From contig ML681981.1 in NCBI GenBank assembly GCA_007922195.1, positions 14,455,771-14,519,770 of the forward strand: a DNA stretch of 64,000 bases. The letters are read 5' to 3'. Shown here piece after piece: positions 20,771 to 35,700 of this stretch. This stretch comes from Podocnemis expansa. Lineage: Eukaryota > Chordata > Testudines > Podocnemididae. The notes under the pieces were generated by a model. That model saw nothing but the letters and a program-made list of their open reading frames with translations. It ran no database searches and had not been told where the DNA came from. The position numbers were made by a program, and so were the translations under genes. Within the stretch, counting starts at the first letter, position 1, and each line of letters begins with the position of its first letter.

Positions 20771-23700
20771 GTTTTTAATTTTTAGTAAAGTGCAGTAATC
20801 CCAGGTGGAAATACTCATAAAAATGTGTAAAATACTTTTTGTGTTCTAGATACTATGTCTGGTGTTTGTTTTTAATCGTAAGGAAGGCATTATATTTTGA
20901 GGTTCTGTTTTGTATTCTTGACACCTGCTAAAATAGAATGCAAGAAAATAATTCTATATTTAACTGCATGACTTTATATTTTCATAATTCTGCAGAGTTA
21001 TACTTAAATGGGTTCATACGGTTACTATCTTGGCTGTGGATGAACCTTCCCCCAGATAGCCCAGCTGTTAGTGTGTATTAGGTTACATGATTAGGTAATC
21101 TTTTAGATACCTTCGGTTTGCTTAGTCACATGCTTTTGCTTTGAAGTGTCAAAGAACACTGGATAGATTTTTACATGCAGGGAACAATCAAATCTTGACT
21201 CAGTTTTTGAATGTGGAACAGTAATGTTAGATACTATGTGTTAATGTTCAAGGAAAAAATGAGATTAGCCAAGTGTCATCAGCTCAACAAGAGACAGCTG
21301 TTCACTGACTTATTAATATTTGTACTCCTTTCTTTTGTCTGATTCATTGTAGGGCTTTGTATGTCAGTGCTGTGCTTTCTAGTACTGCATTTCACTGTAT
21401 TAATGTGTCCTTTGTAATCTACTGCAATGCAGATCTGGAGCTGAGTTGTCTCCTTTCCCTCTTTCTCCCAGGACTGTACATGTGGTGATGAGACTCCTTA
21501 GGAATGCTCAGAAGCATCAATTAGCAGTTTGACTATCCTCATCATGCAGTTTTGCTGAGCTAAGGATAATCCCATTTTTTTATGCTAGTTTAAAGAGCTT
21601 TATGCTCTAATAAAGAATTTAGTGAATTCTTTCTTTTACAAGTCACACCTATTCAAAATATTATAGGAGTACCTATCATCAGCAAATAGATATTTAGCAT
21701 TTCCACTGTAACTAAATATTTTTCAAGTTTTGATAACTCAGGTACTTGATTTTTAAATTTTGGTGAGCTGTATGACACAGGCTGTCAAAACAGTTGCTGA
21801 TTTTAAATAAAATTGATCTGTCCATATTTGTGTAGAAACAGGTGCCTGATAGAGCAGACTTTGAGGCCTGTGGTGGCATTACACTGTATTGGCTCCTCAG
21901 GCATTTTTGGAGCCATGTGAGCTGATACACCTTAGTCAGATTCTAAGACCTCCCATAGGAGGGAGAGGGATTGTTGCTCTTTCTCATGCCCACCTAGAAA
22001 AGGATCCATAAGACAGACCGTTAGCCACTGCAGATCAACACTGTGGCTCTTTGGATACATATGATGGTGCTGAGCCTTCTGTCTGCTCTCTGGTACTGAC
22101 ACACTGTCAACTCAAGGCCTTACCTTTGATTCTGACAAAAACCATTGGATGTCTGTTGAGTCCAGGACAACTGACACTGAAACCGATGGTGTCTACATCT
22201 CTGGTACACCAGGCAACGTCAGATCTTTTGGTACCTGGTTCTCCAGTTACCCAGAAACATTCAGCTACTGGAACTTCTTTATTAATGGTGGCATCGTCTG
22301 AGTTAACTATACAATGCCCCAGGCATTAGCATCCTCCTTGGCACCACATGTCACCCTGAGTACTCAGTCAAGGCTGCCTGTTCCGGTTCCAGGGGTTCCT
22401 TGGCCCTGCTGTCACCTTCAGCACCTCTTGTGATCATGTTGCACATCATGTTGTGTTCTGTACCCCTGAATGCGTTGCCCTGGCGGTTTTTAGAGCACCA
22501 ACTTCTTCACTGGCTGCTAGCACATTGGACTTTGGATGAAGCTGGATGGTGCTTTACTCAACTCGGGTTTGCTCCCCTGTTACCTCTGGTTGATATGGGG
22601 GATTTATCAGACACAAGGTCCTTCTGCTCACCTTTGTTTGACAGATGTCAGTGTGAGAGACAGTACTGACTTCTCCTGATCCTGACCAGTACTGTTCTTG
22701 CAGCAGAGACAGGGGCTCTTGGCCCATAGCTTAGTGGCCACCTGTGCCTTAGCCTGTATCCACATTGGCCTGTAAATCCATGGGATGTTCCTTAACGTCC
22801 TGATGTTCAGCATGCTCCAGAGCAAGATCACCCAATCAACCTGTGGCTTGCTTCCTTCATTACCTACATTGCAGATTCAGGTGGAGGATGCCACCTTGGA
22901 ATAGGTGCATTCTGAGTTTTTGGCAGAGTCCAGTATTGCCCTAAGAGAAATCAATGACCCCTCTTCCTTCTGTCTTCCTATGCAGTCTCCTTGGGCTTTC
23001 AGTGTGAAGGAACTGAAGGGCTTCAGGGGCAGTGCTGCCCTTACAAAGACATAGGAGAAGCTTTGAGGGAAAAGATACGAGTGCCACGTTGTGGATACTC
23101 CTGAGCAAAATTCTCCAGTTTAGGTTCACTGGATTCACACAGATTTGAATGGGATATGTATTTTGGATATTAGTCTTCAGCTGCCTGTACTTTCTAAAAC
23201 CATTTTGAATATTTGCCCAGAGTTTGAATGGGTATGTTTTAAAGACCTAATAAACAAATTTTGCTGTTTCAAGTACTAACAGTTTTTGGAGCAGGTTTTC
23301 TAGGCCTCCCCTAAGTAACATTCACTGCAAGGAAAAGTAAGGTTGAGTCAGTTTCAGGGAACAGAGTGATCTACAGTCAGTGGTACAAACTGTATTCAGG
23401 TGACCTGGATCTTTGCCTTCCATGGTGTAAATGAGTGGGAATTGTTTTGGTCTTAACAAGGAAGTTGTTCAAAAGGCAGCTTTCAAGAAAAGGCTCCAGT
23501 AGTGCCAGGAGACCCTGCAATCAATGACAGCCAGGTTCATAAGTGGAAATTAAGAGTCAAATCATGCTTTCGCTTGCTGCTGCTGTATATGAGAGGCAGC
23601 ATGGTTCAATCGGAGCAACAGGCAAGCTATAGTAAGTTGACTCATAGGACATACAGGTGGGGTACTTTCTTCTCTACAGATAATCAGGTTGCCCTGCCAG

Positions 23701-26700
23701 ACCGACTGCCTGCGGCATGTAATGTTTTTCATACTGTTGACAAAGCAAAACCTTTGTTACACTTGTGCCATGGTGCCTGCTGTAGGTCAGTGGTTCCCAG
23801 TGACACAGCACGCTTCAATGAGACAAACAATTCCATGGCACACTTACTTTTTTCAGCTGAACTGATTGCTCATAAATGTCACATCTACTTATACTTACTA
23901 TGATTATGGTCTTTCTAGAAAGGTTTACAACATAGTATATACAAGCTAAGGAAGGATCAAATGCATTAATGTTTCAGATCTATCAGGAAAAAAAAAATAC
24001 ATATCTCAGTTTTGTTCTTTGGCTGCCTGCATTTAGAATGTTCACATTTCAGAATCAGAAAACCACTACCTTGCTTTTTAATTTGATGATTAATTTTCAC
24101 AAGTTTTATGAGTTGTAATTTGATTGGAGAAAATGTTGTGTAAGATGAAACAATGGTGGTTTTACCTTGATTTTCATTACCTTTGTACAAAATCTGTGTG
24201 CTGCAACACACTGGTTGAAAACCAGTGCTGTAGGGGAAGGAAGGATGTGCTACAGGCTGGACAGGAGTCTTTCCCTTGTGTTGAGATCGGAAGGAACGAA
24301 TACATCCCAGTGTACACAAACTGAGATTTAGTTTGAGGGATATGCTTATGGGTTTTTAAGCACCAAAATAAAATGTCCCTTTTTACTTTCTGATAGTCTT
24401 GAGTCAAAATTGCAATGCTGGTGTTTTCTTCCTTTCTTCCATCAAGGCCAGGCCAGTGTGGTTATTATCAAATCTGAATCAGTTGGTCAGTCTGGTCATC
24501 TTAGCTCTGGCAGCTGTGTTCATGTCAAAGATGGGATGGTAGACACCGTTTTTGGAGATCTTGTTTCCCAAAATAAAAAGACAAAAGGGGACATAGCTGG
24601 CATCCAGTGCCACTATGACTTGAAGTTTTACTCTGCTGTTCCTTTCTCATTTCCCCTCAATCCATTTTAATTAGCAGTGCTAGAAATTTAAGTAGATTAA
24701 ATTCAGTAAACATCCTCCTTGACTATATGGTGGTTTCTAGTGCCAAGTAAGATGTTTTCTCACAAAAAATGTTTTCAGTGATGTATTTGTAACATCTGAT
24801 TATACTGTATGCCTTTGAAGAAAATTGTTTTGGGATGTGTTTGTATGTTTTTTGGTTTCTCTGAAAGTTTTTGTTTTCTGGGGTTTTATGAATGATCTCT
24901 GGTCATGAGGTGTGTAACATTTACAATTGGTAGTGCAGATGTCCTGCAACCCTTGGGGTCAGACAGTGATCTTGTAAACATGGCTAACTTGTAAATTCTG
25001 TAGATAGTCAAGTAATATGATAAACTAACATCTTTAACACCACTCTCTCTTCTTTCCTAGCATTCCCATGGTTTGGTATGGATATTGGTGGGACATTGGT
25101 TAAACTGGTCTACTTTGAACCAAAAGACATCACAGCAGAAGAGGAACAGGAGGAGGTTGAAAATCTGAAAAGCATTAGGAAATACTTGACTTCAAATACA
25201 GCTTATGGTAAAACTGGCATTCGTGATGTCCATCTTGAACTGAAAAACTTGACTATGTGTGGGCGCAAAGGGAATTTGCACTTCATCCGCTTTCCCACCT
25301 GTGCCATGCACAAGTTCATACAGATGGGTAGTGAAAAGAACTTCTCCAGCCTGCACACTACACTTTGTGCCACCGGAGGTGGGGCTTACAAGTTTGAAGA
25401 GGACTTCAGAATGGTATGTGGGAAGTGCACATAATCTCAGTAAGGAGCGCATATCTGAGTTCTTCTCCAAAACTGAATATCAGAGAATCTTTTTTCACTA
25501 GTGTTTACTGTAAAATTATTCCTTTTTGCCACTCAGACTGTCACCTTTTAAACTTAAAGAATTGCTAATTGGAAAGAATTATTTACAATAATAATTCCTT
25601 AGGGTGAGAAAGTGGGTGGTTTGATTTAAATACTGCTTACCTTGATATACATAAATTGTAATCTGGTTTTTCATTTGTACTTTTTAGTTATTAGAGAAGT
25701 TGACTCTCTCTTGGTTCGTAATCATTAAAACATGTAATTGGTTTGCAACTAAGTGTAGGTTTTAACACTGAATTTTAGGTGTGGGTTTTTTTTTTTTGTT
25801 TTCTTTTTGTTTGCTACCCGGGGGGATTTATTTAATCAAATGCATTTATTACTAGCCTATGAATTTTTCACTTGTGATTTATGTTGAAGTCTGTTTGGAT
25901 AGAAATTTGAGTTCAGTTAAAAATGCACTGTTTTATGAGCTGAATGAGGCTACTGGAGATGTGCTGGATATCTGACCAAATAAATTTATCAAACATGCCA
26001 ATTTATTGTGCAAACAAAATAGCTATTTTTTAATTGAACTAATTATTTCTGGTCACCATATCCTTCAAGAGTTTAGAAGTAGTAGGTCCCATCATCACAC
26101 CTAGTTTTTATTCTTAAATTGGAAGAGGAAAATAAGCTTTCCTCCTTTTTTATTCCCCCCTTCGAAATCCCAGTCAGTTTCTTAAATTTGAACTATAGTC
26201 ATTGAATTGAAGCAGTTGAATAAACCCGAAATGGGAAAATAAAATTCTCTCTATGCTTGCAAAAGTCTTCCAAAAGCTGAGTTAGCACTTGAACACACTT
26301 CTCTTCCAGGTCTGTAGCCACGGCAAACTAAGGATGGAAAGACTGCTGCTTACCATTTAGAGAGTTAGCTGCTTACATCCCTAGTGCGAACATATGATGC
26401 TTAATTTTCTTTGATGTTTTAATCTAAATTATTTTAATAGATTATAGTGAGTTTAGGCCTTATCATTTCAAAGGGCCTGGGTTCAATTCCCAGGGGGCTG
26501 GACTTGATGATCTCATGAGGTCCCTTCCAACCCTATGATTCTATTCTAAATAAAATTCTAAATTAAATTTTAAATCAGTTTGATTTTTAAAAGAATGTTT
26601 TAAATTAGATTTTTTAAAAAAATAATCTGAGTCTTTTAAAAAAAACATTTTTAATTGTTGGGTATGTTGGGGGGGTCCAACCTGGTGAGAAAAGTGGGAA

Positions 26701-29700
26701 AAGCTATTTCAGTCCTGTTCTCGCCTTTTACATTCTCACTATGATGGGTTAATTTGTTCTGATCTTCAGTGTGCAGTATTCTGAGTCCAATCATGGTCAT
26801 CACATACATAGCTCATAAGACTAATATGTTTCAAATTTCCAAAACACATGGTTGCTCATCCTATGTTGAGTACTTATCTCATACACTAAAATTACTAAAT
26901 AAGCTAAGGACTCCCCATAAATATGTCTGTCTGGGCTTTTTCCCTTCTTATCAGCCTTATACAAGGGGATGGGGTGACCTTTGCAGCCTGTGGAGAAGGC
27001 TAACAAATCTGGGCTCTGACAGCTTGAGGGGATGAGGGAAATGTTCCAGTACAGAAGACCCCTCCCAGAGAAGGCTATGCCAGCAATTCCTCTCACTCAT
27101 ACTGAGGGGGGGGCAGCGCCCATCCTGATCTCAGCTTCAGCAGTCTGTCATGGGGAGAGCGATCAGGCCCTAAACCAGTGAGAGCTTGGTAGGATAAAAA
27201 GTGACATCTTGAATTCCATGAAGGAAGGTGGGGCATCCCCCCAGAACACGGATCTCCAGCATGCAACACTATTTAGTACAGAATGCTGCAGCCTGCTTAC
27301 TAACTTCAGCTTCTGAGTCATCGTAAATTATATCTGTCTACAGTGCATCATGGCACTCTCTCGTGAGCCTTGGTAATTGTGGTAAAGCCTGCATCAGAGA
27401 GAAAAGGTTACAAGGGATCTTATTTTTATAATGAAGCACAGCTTGAGAATCTGTTCTAAAGCATTGAAACATTATTCTTTGTGTTTCTTGCACATCTGAT
27501 ACTTTTACATGCTTGTGATAATGAATTCAAACACATAACCTAACTATAGGGATGGATACGCGCGCGCGCGCACACACAGAGAGAGAGAGAGAGAGCAAGA
27601 GAGCAAAAATTTAGTTGTATCCTTTCATAGAAAAACATGTGAATCCATGTTCTAAAGGGGCAGCCGTGTTAGTCTAGCTCAGTAAAATGAATGAGGAGTC
27701 CTGTGGCACTTAAAAGACTAATGAATTTATTTATTACATGAGCTTTTATGAGAGAAGATCCCACTTTGTCAGATGCTTTTCTCCCAGGAAAACTCGTGTG
27801 AATCCATGGAATTGGTAAAATGTGGTGTTTAACCTCTCAAGCCTACTTTTGTATTTTTTTTACTTTAAACATTCATTTTTATATTTCATAACAGTATTTC
27901 TAAATAGTCATGAATTATACAATCTGGTGTTCTTCAGAATTGCATAGTTCTAGTGTGAAAGTGTCTGCAACATATTGCAAAACAACATGTTCAGATCCAA
28001 GCAGTGGTGTAATTTTTTGTTTCTCCTGCTTTATTTAGTCCCCCAAAGAATCATTGCTATTTGCCTGTTTGAGACTCTCCCTTTTAGCTTTAAATATTTC
28101 CACACACACACGATCTCAGTTACTGTTATTCCTTCCTGTCCTCTGCATTTCTCCGATATTAACTTTTCAGTTCCCCATTTCACATCACTCCACGGTGATT
28201 ATTCCCTCTCCTGTTCAGCGTGCTGCTCCTTAGACTAATGGTTGCTACATTCATAGGACAAAGCAGGAAGCTGGTGAAGATTTCTTAGAAGAAGGTGATA
28301 ATATTAATTTCAGATACAGGTGAAGTGGTGAGTGGATACATATTTCTATTGTACAGACACAAGATTATTCCAGCCACTCCAGGTGTAGGTGTGTAATTAA
28401 AAACTGATTAAATATTACACTGAAAATAAAACTATGCTCTTATCTCAATGTCATTAAAACATTAGAGGCTAAAACATCATTTAAAACCAAACTTTCATTT
28501 TACAAAGTTTATGGGACCACCAGAGATGTGGTATATTGTAGCTTGTCTGGCCTAGAAACACTTCTCCTGCATTAATGATCCTTCAATTAATGGGGCCTCA
28601 ATCCTCCATTGGCTTCCACAGACCTAAAGGGATGAGGATAGTTGCATGTGATCAGCAAACCTCATCTAGAATCTCTGTTTGCAAAACGGGGTGGACTCAA
28701 CTGGCAGAAACTACATGCTTGCGCTTTCCTCAGATACTTGGTTCAGAGGACCAGAAAAACTCAGTGAGTTCTCCTCACATCTGAAAAATTAAACCTCTTT
28801 GGTCTCTGAAACAGAAAAGCATGTGAAAAAAAATCTTATGCCAACATCAGCTGGATTTGCTGTCTCACTTCCCTTTTTAATATAGGCCTTTTGTAAATGG
28901 TGGTGACCTAGAACAGTGGTCCCCAACATTTTCTCTGTTGTGGCACACCTTGCTACCTTTAATTAATTTGAGGCACACCTCCATATGGTTTCCAAATGGC
29001 TCATGAATATTCATGAGCCAGTGAGCCAATCCAGAGCTCTTTGAGTAGTTTTTTAAATAAATAAATAAATAAATTTGTGGCACACCTGCTCAGACCGGAT
29101 GACATACTGGTTGGGAAACACTGACCTAGAAGGACAGTCCAGGAGAAAAGAGTGCCTTGGGTCCATCCTATGGTCATGGCAAAAATGATTGATAATCCAC
29201 CAAGCCTTTGCTGTGGTGCTTCTGGCATTTGAGTGTTACTTGGAGTTCTAGGATCCAGCTGTATCTGTTAATCTCTTCAGCATATTTCTGTGGTCTTGCA
29301 TATCAGCCAGATGGCTATATTTAATGGTCAGTAAGGAACGTGACTCATTCTTGTTCATTAATGTGGCAGAATTTCTGGCTTGGCCTTTTTCTTTTCCTGT
29401 TGAAAGATTTTACTTGTTGCATTTATTCTTAGGCAGCACTGCTGTTCTGGGAGCTATCTGTGGAGGTAGGGGCTCTTTACGTAGCGTGTTGTTCAATTCC
29501 AACCATTTTCATTGGTCTGTATTAAGCCCACTTCTTAAGTAAACAATGGAGTAATGGATCACAGTGTAGTTGGGGTTGAATGGAGGGTAGTTCCTGAGAC
29601 AAGCCCAGTTACAAAGGGAAAATTAGGTGGATTTTAGTTGCCCAGTGAAGAGGGGGAAATCAGAGGCAGCATGCTGCAGAGTAACCGACCCTTGGTTGAG

Positions 29701-32700
29701 TGAAGCATTTAGATGGCAGGCTCTGTACTTCAGGATATGTCTATAAAGGGTGCTCACATGTAGTATAAATCCTTTGCCTTCTTGTGTAATAACCTATCTA
29801 AAGTGTTTGTTTCTTCCATGGTAAAATGGATTGTAATACAACAAGAAATAACTCTGTCACTTAGGTTATGTTTCAAACTAAGTCTAGATAGTTGAAAAGA
29901 GACTTAGGATGAGGGGGATGAGCTTCCAAGTCTTTGGCATCTCTATCCAAAAAAACCTGCCATGTTTTTCTGCCATACTTATTTAGTTTCTGAATTATAA
30001 ATCTTATTGATTTCAGTAGGTCTAGAGTTGGAGCTTATTCTGTGTTTGATAGAAAATCAATCTAATGATGTATCCCTGGAAGGTCTGCAGGCCCTTTTCT
30101 AAGGGGAGCAGGGAAGGTAGCTTCTAACCTTTTAAAATTGATTTGTAGCCACTCTGTTAAAAGCCTGTCAACTTGGAATCTGCCTGAAAATGCTTTAAGT
30201 GTCCCAGGACTCCTTGTTTGTTTTACTGAACTAGACTAACATGGCTGCCCCTCTTGGAACTTGTTCCTAGGATTGTATTAGTCACTGCAATGGAAAGTAC
30301 TAGGCTTAAACATATTTCTGACAGACGGTGGATCCTGTCATATCCTGCAAGCTGAATAACACTCCAAGTGTAATGAAAGCATGTTAATATTAAGACTGAA
30401 ATAATTAATATTTTTAAGCCTGATTGTGTGCTTGTATGTGCTCAGTATAATGGTGAAAAATTATAAACCAGTACACTCAAGGTGTGAATTCTCTTGGTGT
30501 ACAATACATATTACCTATCTTTTAAATAATCTGAAAGAGTGGAGCAAAAGGATACAGAAATGAGAACAGGGACTGATGAGAATAGTTTCAGTGCTTATCA
30601 ACCAGTATTGTTTTTGTTATACCCTAAAGACTATGGATTCTGATGGACTCTTGATCTGTAGTTAATTAACTTCCGCAGTAGGCATTGGCTATGTCGACCA
30701 GAGAAGCTCTTCAGTCGGCATAGTGCTGCTTACCCAGAACATTAGATTGGTGTTGCTTGATTGCTCAGGAGTGTGGATTTTTTTTCCTCACCTCTAAGGG
30801 ATATAGTTGTGCTGGTATGGGCTTTTAGTGTAAACCTGGCCTCAAACTCTTCATTCACTCCCAAAGAAATTTCAATTCTGAATCAGCAGGGTCAGAGTTT
30901 CCTATGGGTAATTACTTACTAATGTCAAGGACTTAAACCTTCCCAAAGAAGCAAGACTGTCCCCTCTTGCTCTGGCCTATCTTGTGGGGAGCAGGGAAAT
31001 CAGTCAGTAAAAACCCCTTTCACAAGGTTCATGGCCCTTTCAACTGCCACTTGTCTGAACGGTGGTGTCATCCCTTTCTCCCTTGAATCAAGTTAATTTA
31101 TATTCCCCTTGGGTGTGAACAGGTCTATCTACCACAAAGGTCTCGATGAAAGATTTGGAAAACATGCTCTCTGAGCAGGTGTACTTTATGTGGGGATAGA
31201 ATATTTCCTATTCTTCATACAGTGGCTTTTGTAGCTTCTGTTGCTGCAAGCACCAACAAATTCCTGCATGTGTCTGGCTCACCCTGGCACATGACTATCT
31301 TTGGAAATTACCTGTTGTGGGGAAGGCTTAGACTATCACATGGCAGTATTCCCTCCCTCTGATCACGTTAGTTTCCAGGCTTGTGATAAAGTTGTCCATT
31401 ACTTCATGCTCCAGACTTTTTTTCAGGCTTTCTGAAGAACCTCTCTGTTCTGTAGCCATCACAACTGGTTCCAGAATACACCAATAAAAATAAAATAGAT
31501 GGTCCCAAACAAAGCCATATGTACAGTGCATCTGTGTAGTGTGACACTGTCTCTTCACATAATGAACACACACTCTGGAAGAGGGCTAAGGTTATGGTGA
31601 GAAATTTTACTCTGATTTTGGAGCCATTAAAACTTAACCTCAGGGTCGTATGTAGCAAAACAAGTAAATTTATTTTTTTGGTAAGTGATGAGGGATAAGG
31701 CTGTTTTTATAAAACTTCTTTAAAACCTTAATTTTCCCAGTTCCTTTTTGTTCTCCTCATTCATTGTGTAAATAGTTCAAGTCATCAGATTCCTAATTCT
31801 CAAAGTGTACTTCATGCACCGCTGGTACCCAATTAGGTATTTTGAGGAACTGCTTCAGTTAATGGGGAAGTACATATAGTACTGTTGAAACAAGAAGCAG
31901 TTCTTTTAATAGAACAGTAGCAGCATGTGTCAGCTGTTGAGCAGAATCCCTGTGTATTCTTACTAGAGCTGCCTTGCATGACTCTACCTGTGTGGGTTGC
32001 TGAAAACTATAAAGAAGACTGTTTTGCCCTCTTTCTCCCCATGCTTTGCTTGGGAGTAAAGAGAGTGGTGATCAGATTTACAAACAATGACAGCATTGTA
32101 AGGAAAGCAAATACAAAAAGGATGGAACCAAATTGTAAAATGGCCTGAAGTGTAAAAGCTATGGGAGTTACAGGCAATTAGGGGTGATTTGATACTTATC
32201 CACAGGGTGAGGTTAAAAAAACTTTAAGGCTATAAAATAAGAGACTATAAACCAAACCACCACATCCATTATACTACAGTGTTTTTATTTTCATCTTGCA
32301 TACCAATAGAAACTTAATGCAGCTGCCACAAATAAAAGTAGGTTGAGGAAGAAAGTGGTCCATGAAATGTCAACAGTATAAAATACAATATAAAAAGATT
32401 TGAAAACCACTGTTTTCACATCTGTTCTCTGACAGCATCTTTGGGTTCTCTCTAAATTTAGTCACTAGTGCTGATAGAGTAGGAAAAACAATACAGATGA
32501 CATTCTTCAGGATCTGAGCAAGGGATGGCTTTTATATAACTTCGCTCTTGGCACTCTTCCTCCATATTGATTGCCTCCATGATTTCCCCCTTGATATAGA
32601 CTCCATACCTGTGACATATTGAAGGAGAAACTTTCCATAAAATTGTCATGTAATACAAGCAGGACGCAATAATCAGCCTGAGCCTCTTAAGTAATACATT

Positions 32701-35700
32701 ATGGCAGATGGGTGTGGCTCCTTGAGACCAGTCATGAGAGGCTTATGATATTTCATAGGAAAACTTTTTTTTTTTAGGGGAAAAAGGGCCCGCCCCCCCC
32801 CCCCGTTCTTTCATTGTCAATGGTACTTGTCTGCACATGGGATCAATTTCTTACCTCTAAATCATAGGGATAACAACTTACCAGCAGGTTTTCATGAGGC
32901 ATCTTAAACTGATCCATCTGAATAATCTAAGAAAAACAGCTTTTTGAAATCTTTGGATAAAAAGGTGATGTAAATAATATGTATTTTATGGCCACTTGTA
33001 CATCTTACACATTTCAACTTTTTTCTATTTCCTATTTCATGGAGCTTGCAGTAGGAGTTATTTTAACTGTGAAGCTTAAGTTTAAATTTCAGGGGAGTGT
33101 TTGATTTAAATGTTTGGGTAAACTGATAACTGTGCATCCTGGAAAATGCTGCTGTCTGTGCATGTCAGAAATGTTAAACAGCAGCAAAGTAGTTTCCCTG
33201 TGAAGTTTTCTCATAGATCTGAACTCTGGTTGGGTGTCAGCAGTTTGCTGTGCATATAGCCCAGAAATCTTTTTCAGGCAAAGGGAAACTGAAGTCTGTA
33301 TGGGATAGTACTGAGTTAGATATATAGGTATGTACAATAATGTGCCTGTTGTTGGGCAGATAGTCCTCTACTTTTGACCAACTTCTGGCTTAAGTAGAAC
33401 TTTGGTTTGGTTACTTTAATGATGACACATTATGCAATTCAAACAGTACAAAGTGCCTCATTTGAGCTTTTGCCCTTCTCTGTATTTCATGTGTTGAACA
33501 ACAAATGTTCATTTATTAACTTCTTGGTCTCTTCCAGATTGCTGATCTGCAGCTTCATAAACTGGATGAGTTGGACTGCTTGATCCAGGGCCTGCTGTAT
33601 GTTGATTCTGTTGGGTTTAATGGCCAGCCAGAGTGCTATTACTTTGAAAATCCTACAGATCCTGAACAGTGCCAGAAAAAGCCTTACTGCCTTGATAATC
33701 CATATCCAATGTTGCTGGTTAACATAGGTTCAGGGGTCAGCATTCTAGCAGTGTATTCCAAGGACAACTATAAAAGAGTTACAGGGACCAGGTAAGGAGG
33801 CTACATTCACTGGGTTAGATTATTGCCACCTCTCTCCCCCCATCTCCATAGAAGGCAGCTGGGAGATCCACCAGTCCATTGCAGCTGCTGAGAAGCCTCT
33901 CCCAGGGACCTGAAGATGAATTTTAATGTCGCCCTCTCCTCATGGAGATACCTCAATTATCAAAACAAAAATTTGTTTCTCACTGTTGACCTTCAACATG
34001 TAACAGTTCGCAATTAGTTTTTTTAATTCTATATGATAGGAAGTACATAGAAGAATTACACAATGTATCAAAGTATAAATTGTTACAGCAATTGATACAC
34101 TATAAAAGTAAAATATCCCAATATTAGTGAATATTGGGAGTAAGATGGAACAGATTTTTAATTTCTAAATTATTGAAGCATTGTCTAACACACTTTTGAT
34201 TTTTTTTTTTTTCTACTAATGGTATAAAAGAAATTTTGAGGTTGCTATAACAGTTCCCAGCTTCTTTAATCCTCTCTAGCAGTAGCAATTAGATGTCTCA
34301 TTCTTCAGTTTTGGGAGTGTTTGGCAATATTTTTATTTTTTTTCCTATGACTTCCCCCTTCGTTTTCATTCCATCATTCATATTAAAGCTTTTCAATGCT
34401 ACATCTTTTCTCTTTCCTTTGTATGGGTAATCTGTGGCAATGCTCTGTGCCTTCCTCACAACCCCTTTTTGGTTCAGGTAAATTATATGTAATTCATTAC
34501 TGTTCTGCAAAAAAAAAGCATGGAGTCTTGTGGCACTTAAAGACTAACAGATTTATTTATCTCATGAGCTCTCGTGGGAGAAAATCCCACATCATCAGAT
34601 GCTGTGAAGAGGGGGAACTTACAGAATGAGATGAAAATAAATCACTACTGTTCTGTTATTCATAAAGCTTGAATGTGTGTTCTGACCTCTAGGTTAATCA
34701 CTTAAACAGTATAGGCACATTCTGAAAAATTCCTTATTTATTCATTGTGCTTGTGTGTTACAAGCAGTGGTTTTCAAACTCTTTAGATTGCATATTCCTT
34801 TCCAAATTGTGTCTGCCATGCACCTGTGTCTGAGATAGGATCATAATTTTTCTGTGATGAGATTGGCAGGTGTTACTAAATAAAGCATGTTGTCTACCGT
34901 TATAGGCTTTTCTTGCATATCCTCTGATGAGCTTGTGTACGCTTAGGGATATGTGTATTGTAGTTTGAAAACCACTGATATAGTGCATGTTTTTTACTTT
35001 AGCCTATATAAATAACATGCATGTATTTTGCTTCTCCCCCATGAGTAAAAGATTTGTAGTGCGGCTACACAAATGACCTTCAACTTCAAAACTCTTTGCC
35101 TTTAGCATTCTGTAGCCTTGAACTGTCTGTTTATTTCCTAGTATGCAGTATAATCAAACAAACTGATGGTAAGCACTCACCTTTTAAAGCCAGGGCTTGA
35201 ATGGCCCATTATACAAATTATTACACAATCATAATAGCTTGATTGACTTAGAGTTGTAAAAGGAGAATTACGTCCACAGTCTCTTGTTTTATGTGGATAA
35301 TTTTTAACTAATTCAGAAATCTTAATTGTAAAGACAGCATGTCTTTCTTATTGATCAGACATGCTGTATACTACTACTGTGTTTTGACTATTCAGTTCTA
35401 AGACTATCTAGTTGCTAGGTTTTAAAATGACTTAGATCAGTAGCATGTAGTCTTTGTCATGAATTACTAGTCCTTTTTTTATTTTTTCTAGTTGGACAAG
35501 CTATTCACTCCATGGAAGTACTGCCCCACCACAGACGTGTTGACAAGTTTTTTTTTTTCAGCAAAAAGATCAGGGAGTAAGCAGGCCAAATTACTTCCTC
35601 ATTAGCATGATATAGGCATGTTGAGAGGAAAGTCTGGAGAAGTGTTTACACTCACTCAGTTGACAAATACAAGGATTTCATCTCTAGGGCTGTCACCCTG

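Larger units (their letters stand above)
14841..25060 (+). other. PANK1: PANK1 intron 1
   Basis: A 10.2-kb intron with donor GTAAGT and acceptor CTCTTCTTTCCTAG. It carries the beta-type first exon (15316-15343), a hAT-like element (18720-18906), inverted repeat pieces at 15931-15990 and 19830-19985, a 25-A run (20746-20770), a possible retroelement remnant at about 22000-22900 and otherwise unassigned AT-rich DNA. Open frames inside it, for example 20139-20461, have no recognisable domain. Confidence 0.85.
25414..33537 (+). other. PANK1: PANK1 intron 2
   Basis: An 8.1-kb AT-rich intron. It contains a SINE (26470-26548), a compound microsatellite (27558-27595), dispersed repeats at 27655-27800 and 30193-30262, a hAT-like element (28914-29123) and probable MITE remains near 30690-30842. 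No other exon or conserved frame was recognised. Confidence 0.85.

Noticed and set aside
25078..25434. Treating the PANK1 exon 2 frame as a single-exon gene starting at ATG 25078
   Set aside because: The ATG is an internal Met of the conserved FGMDIGG block. The frame reads past the donor at 25413 into intron sequence, so splicing, not a local gene, explains it.
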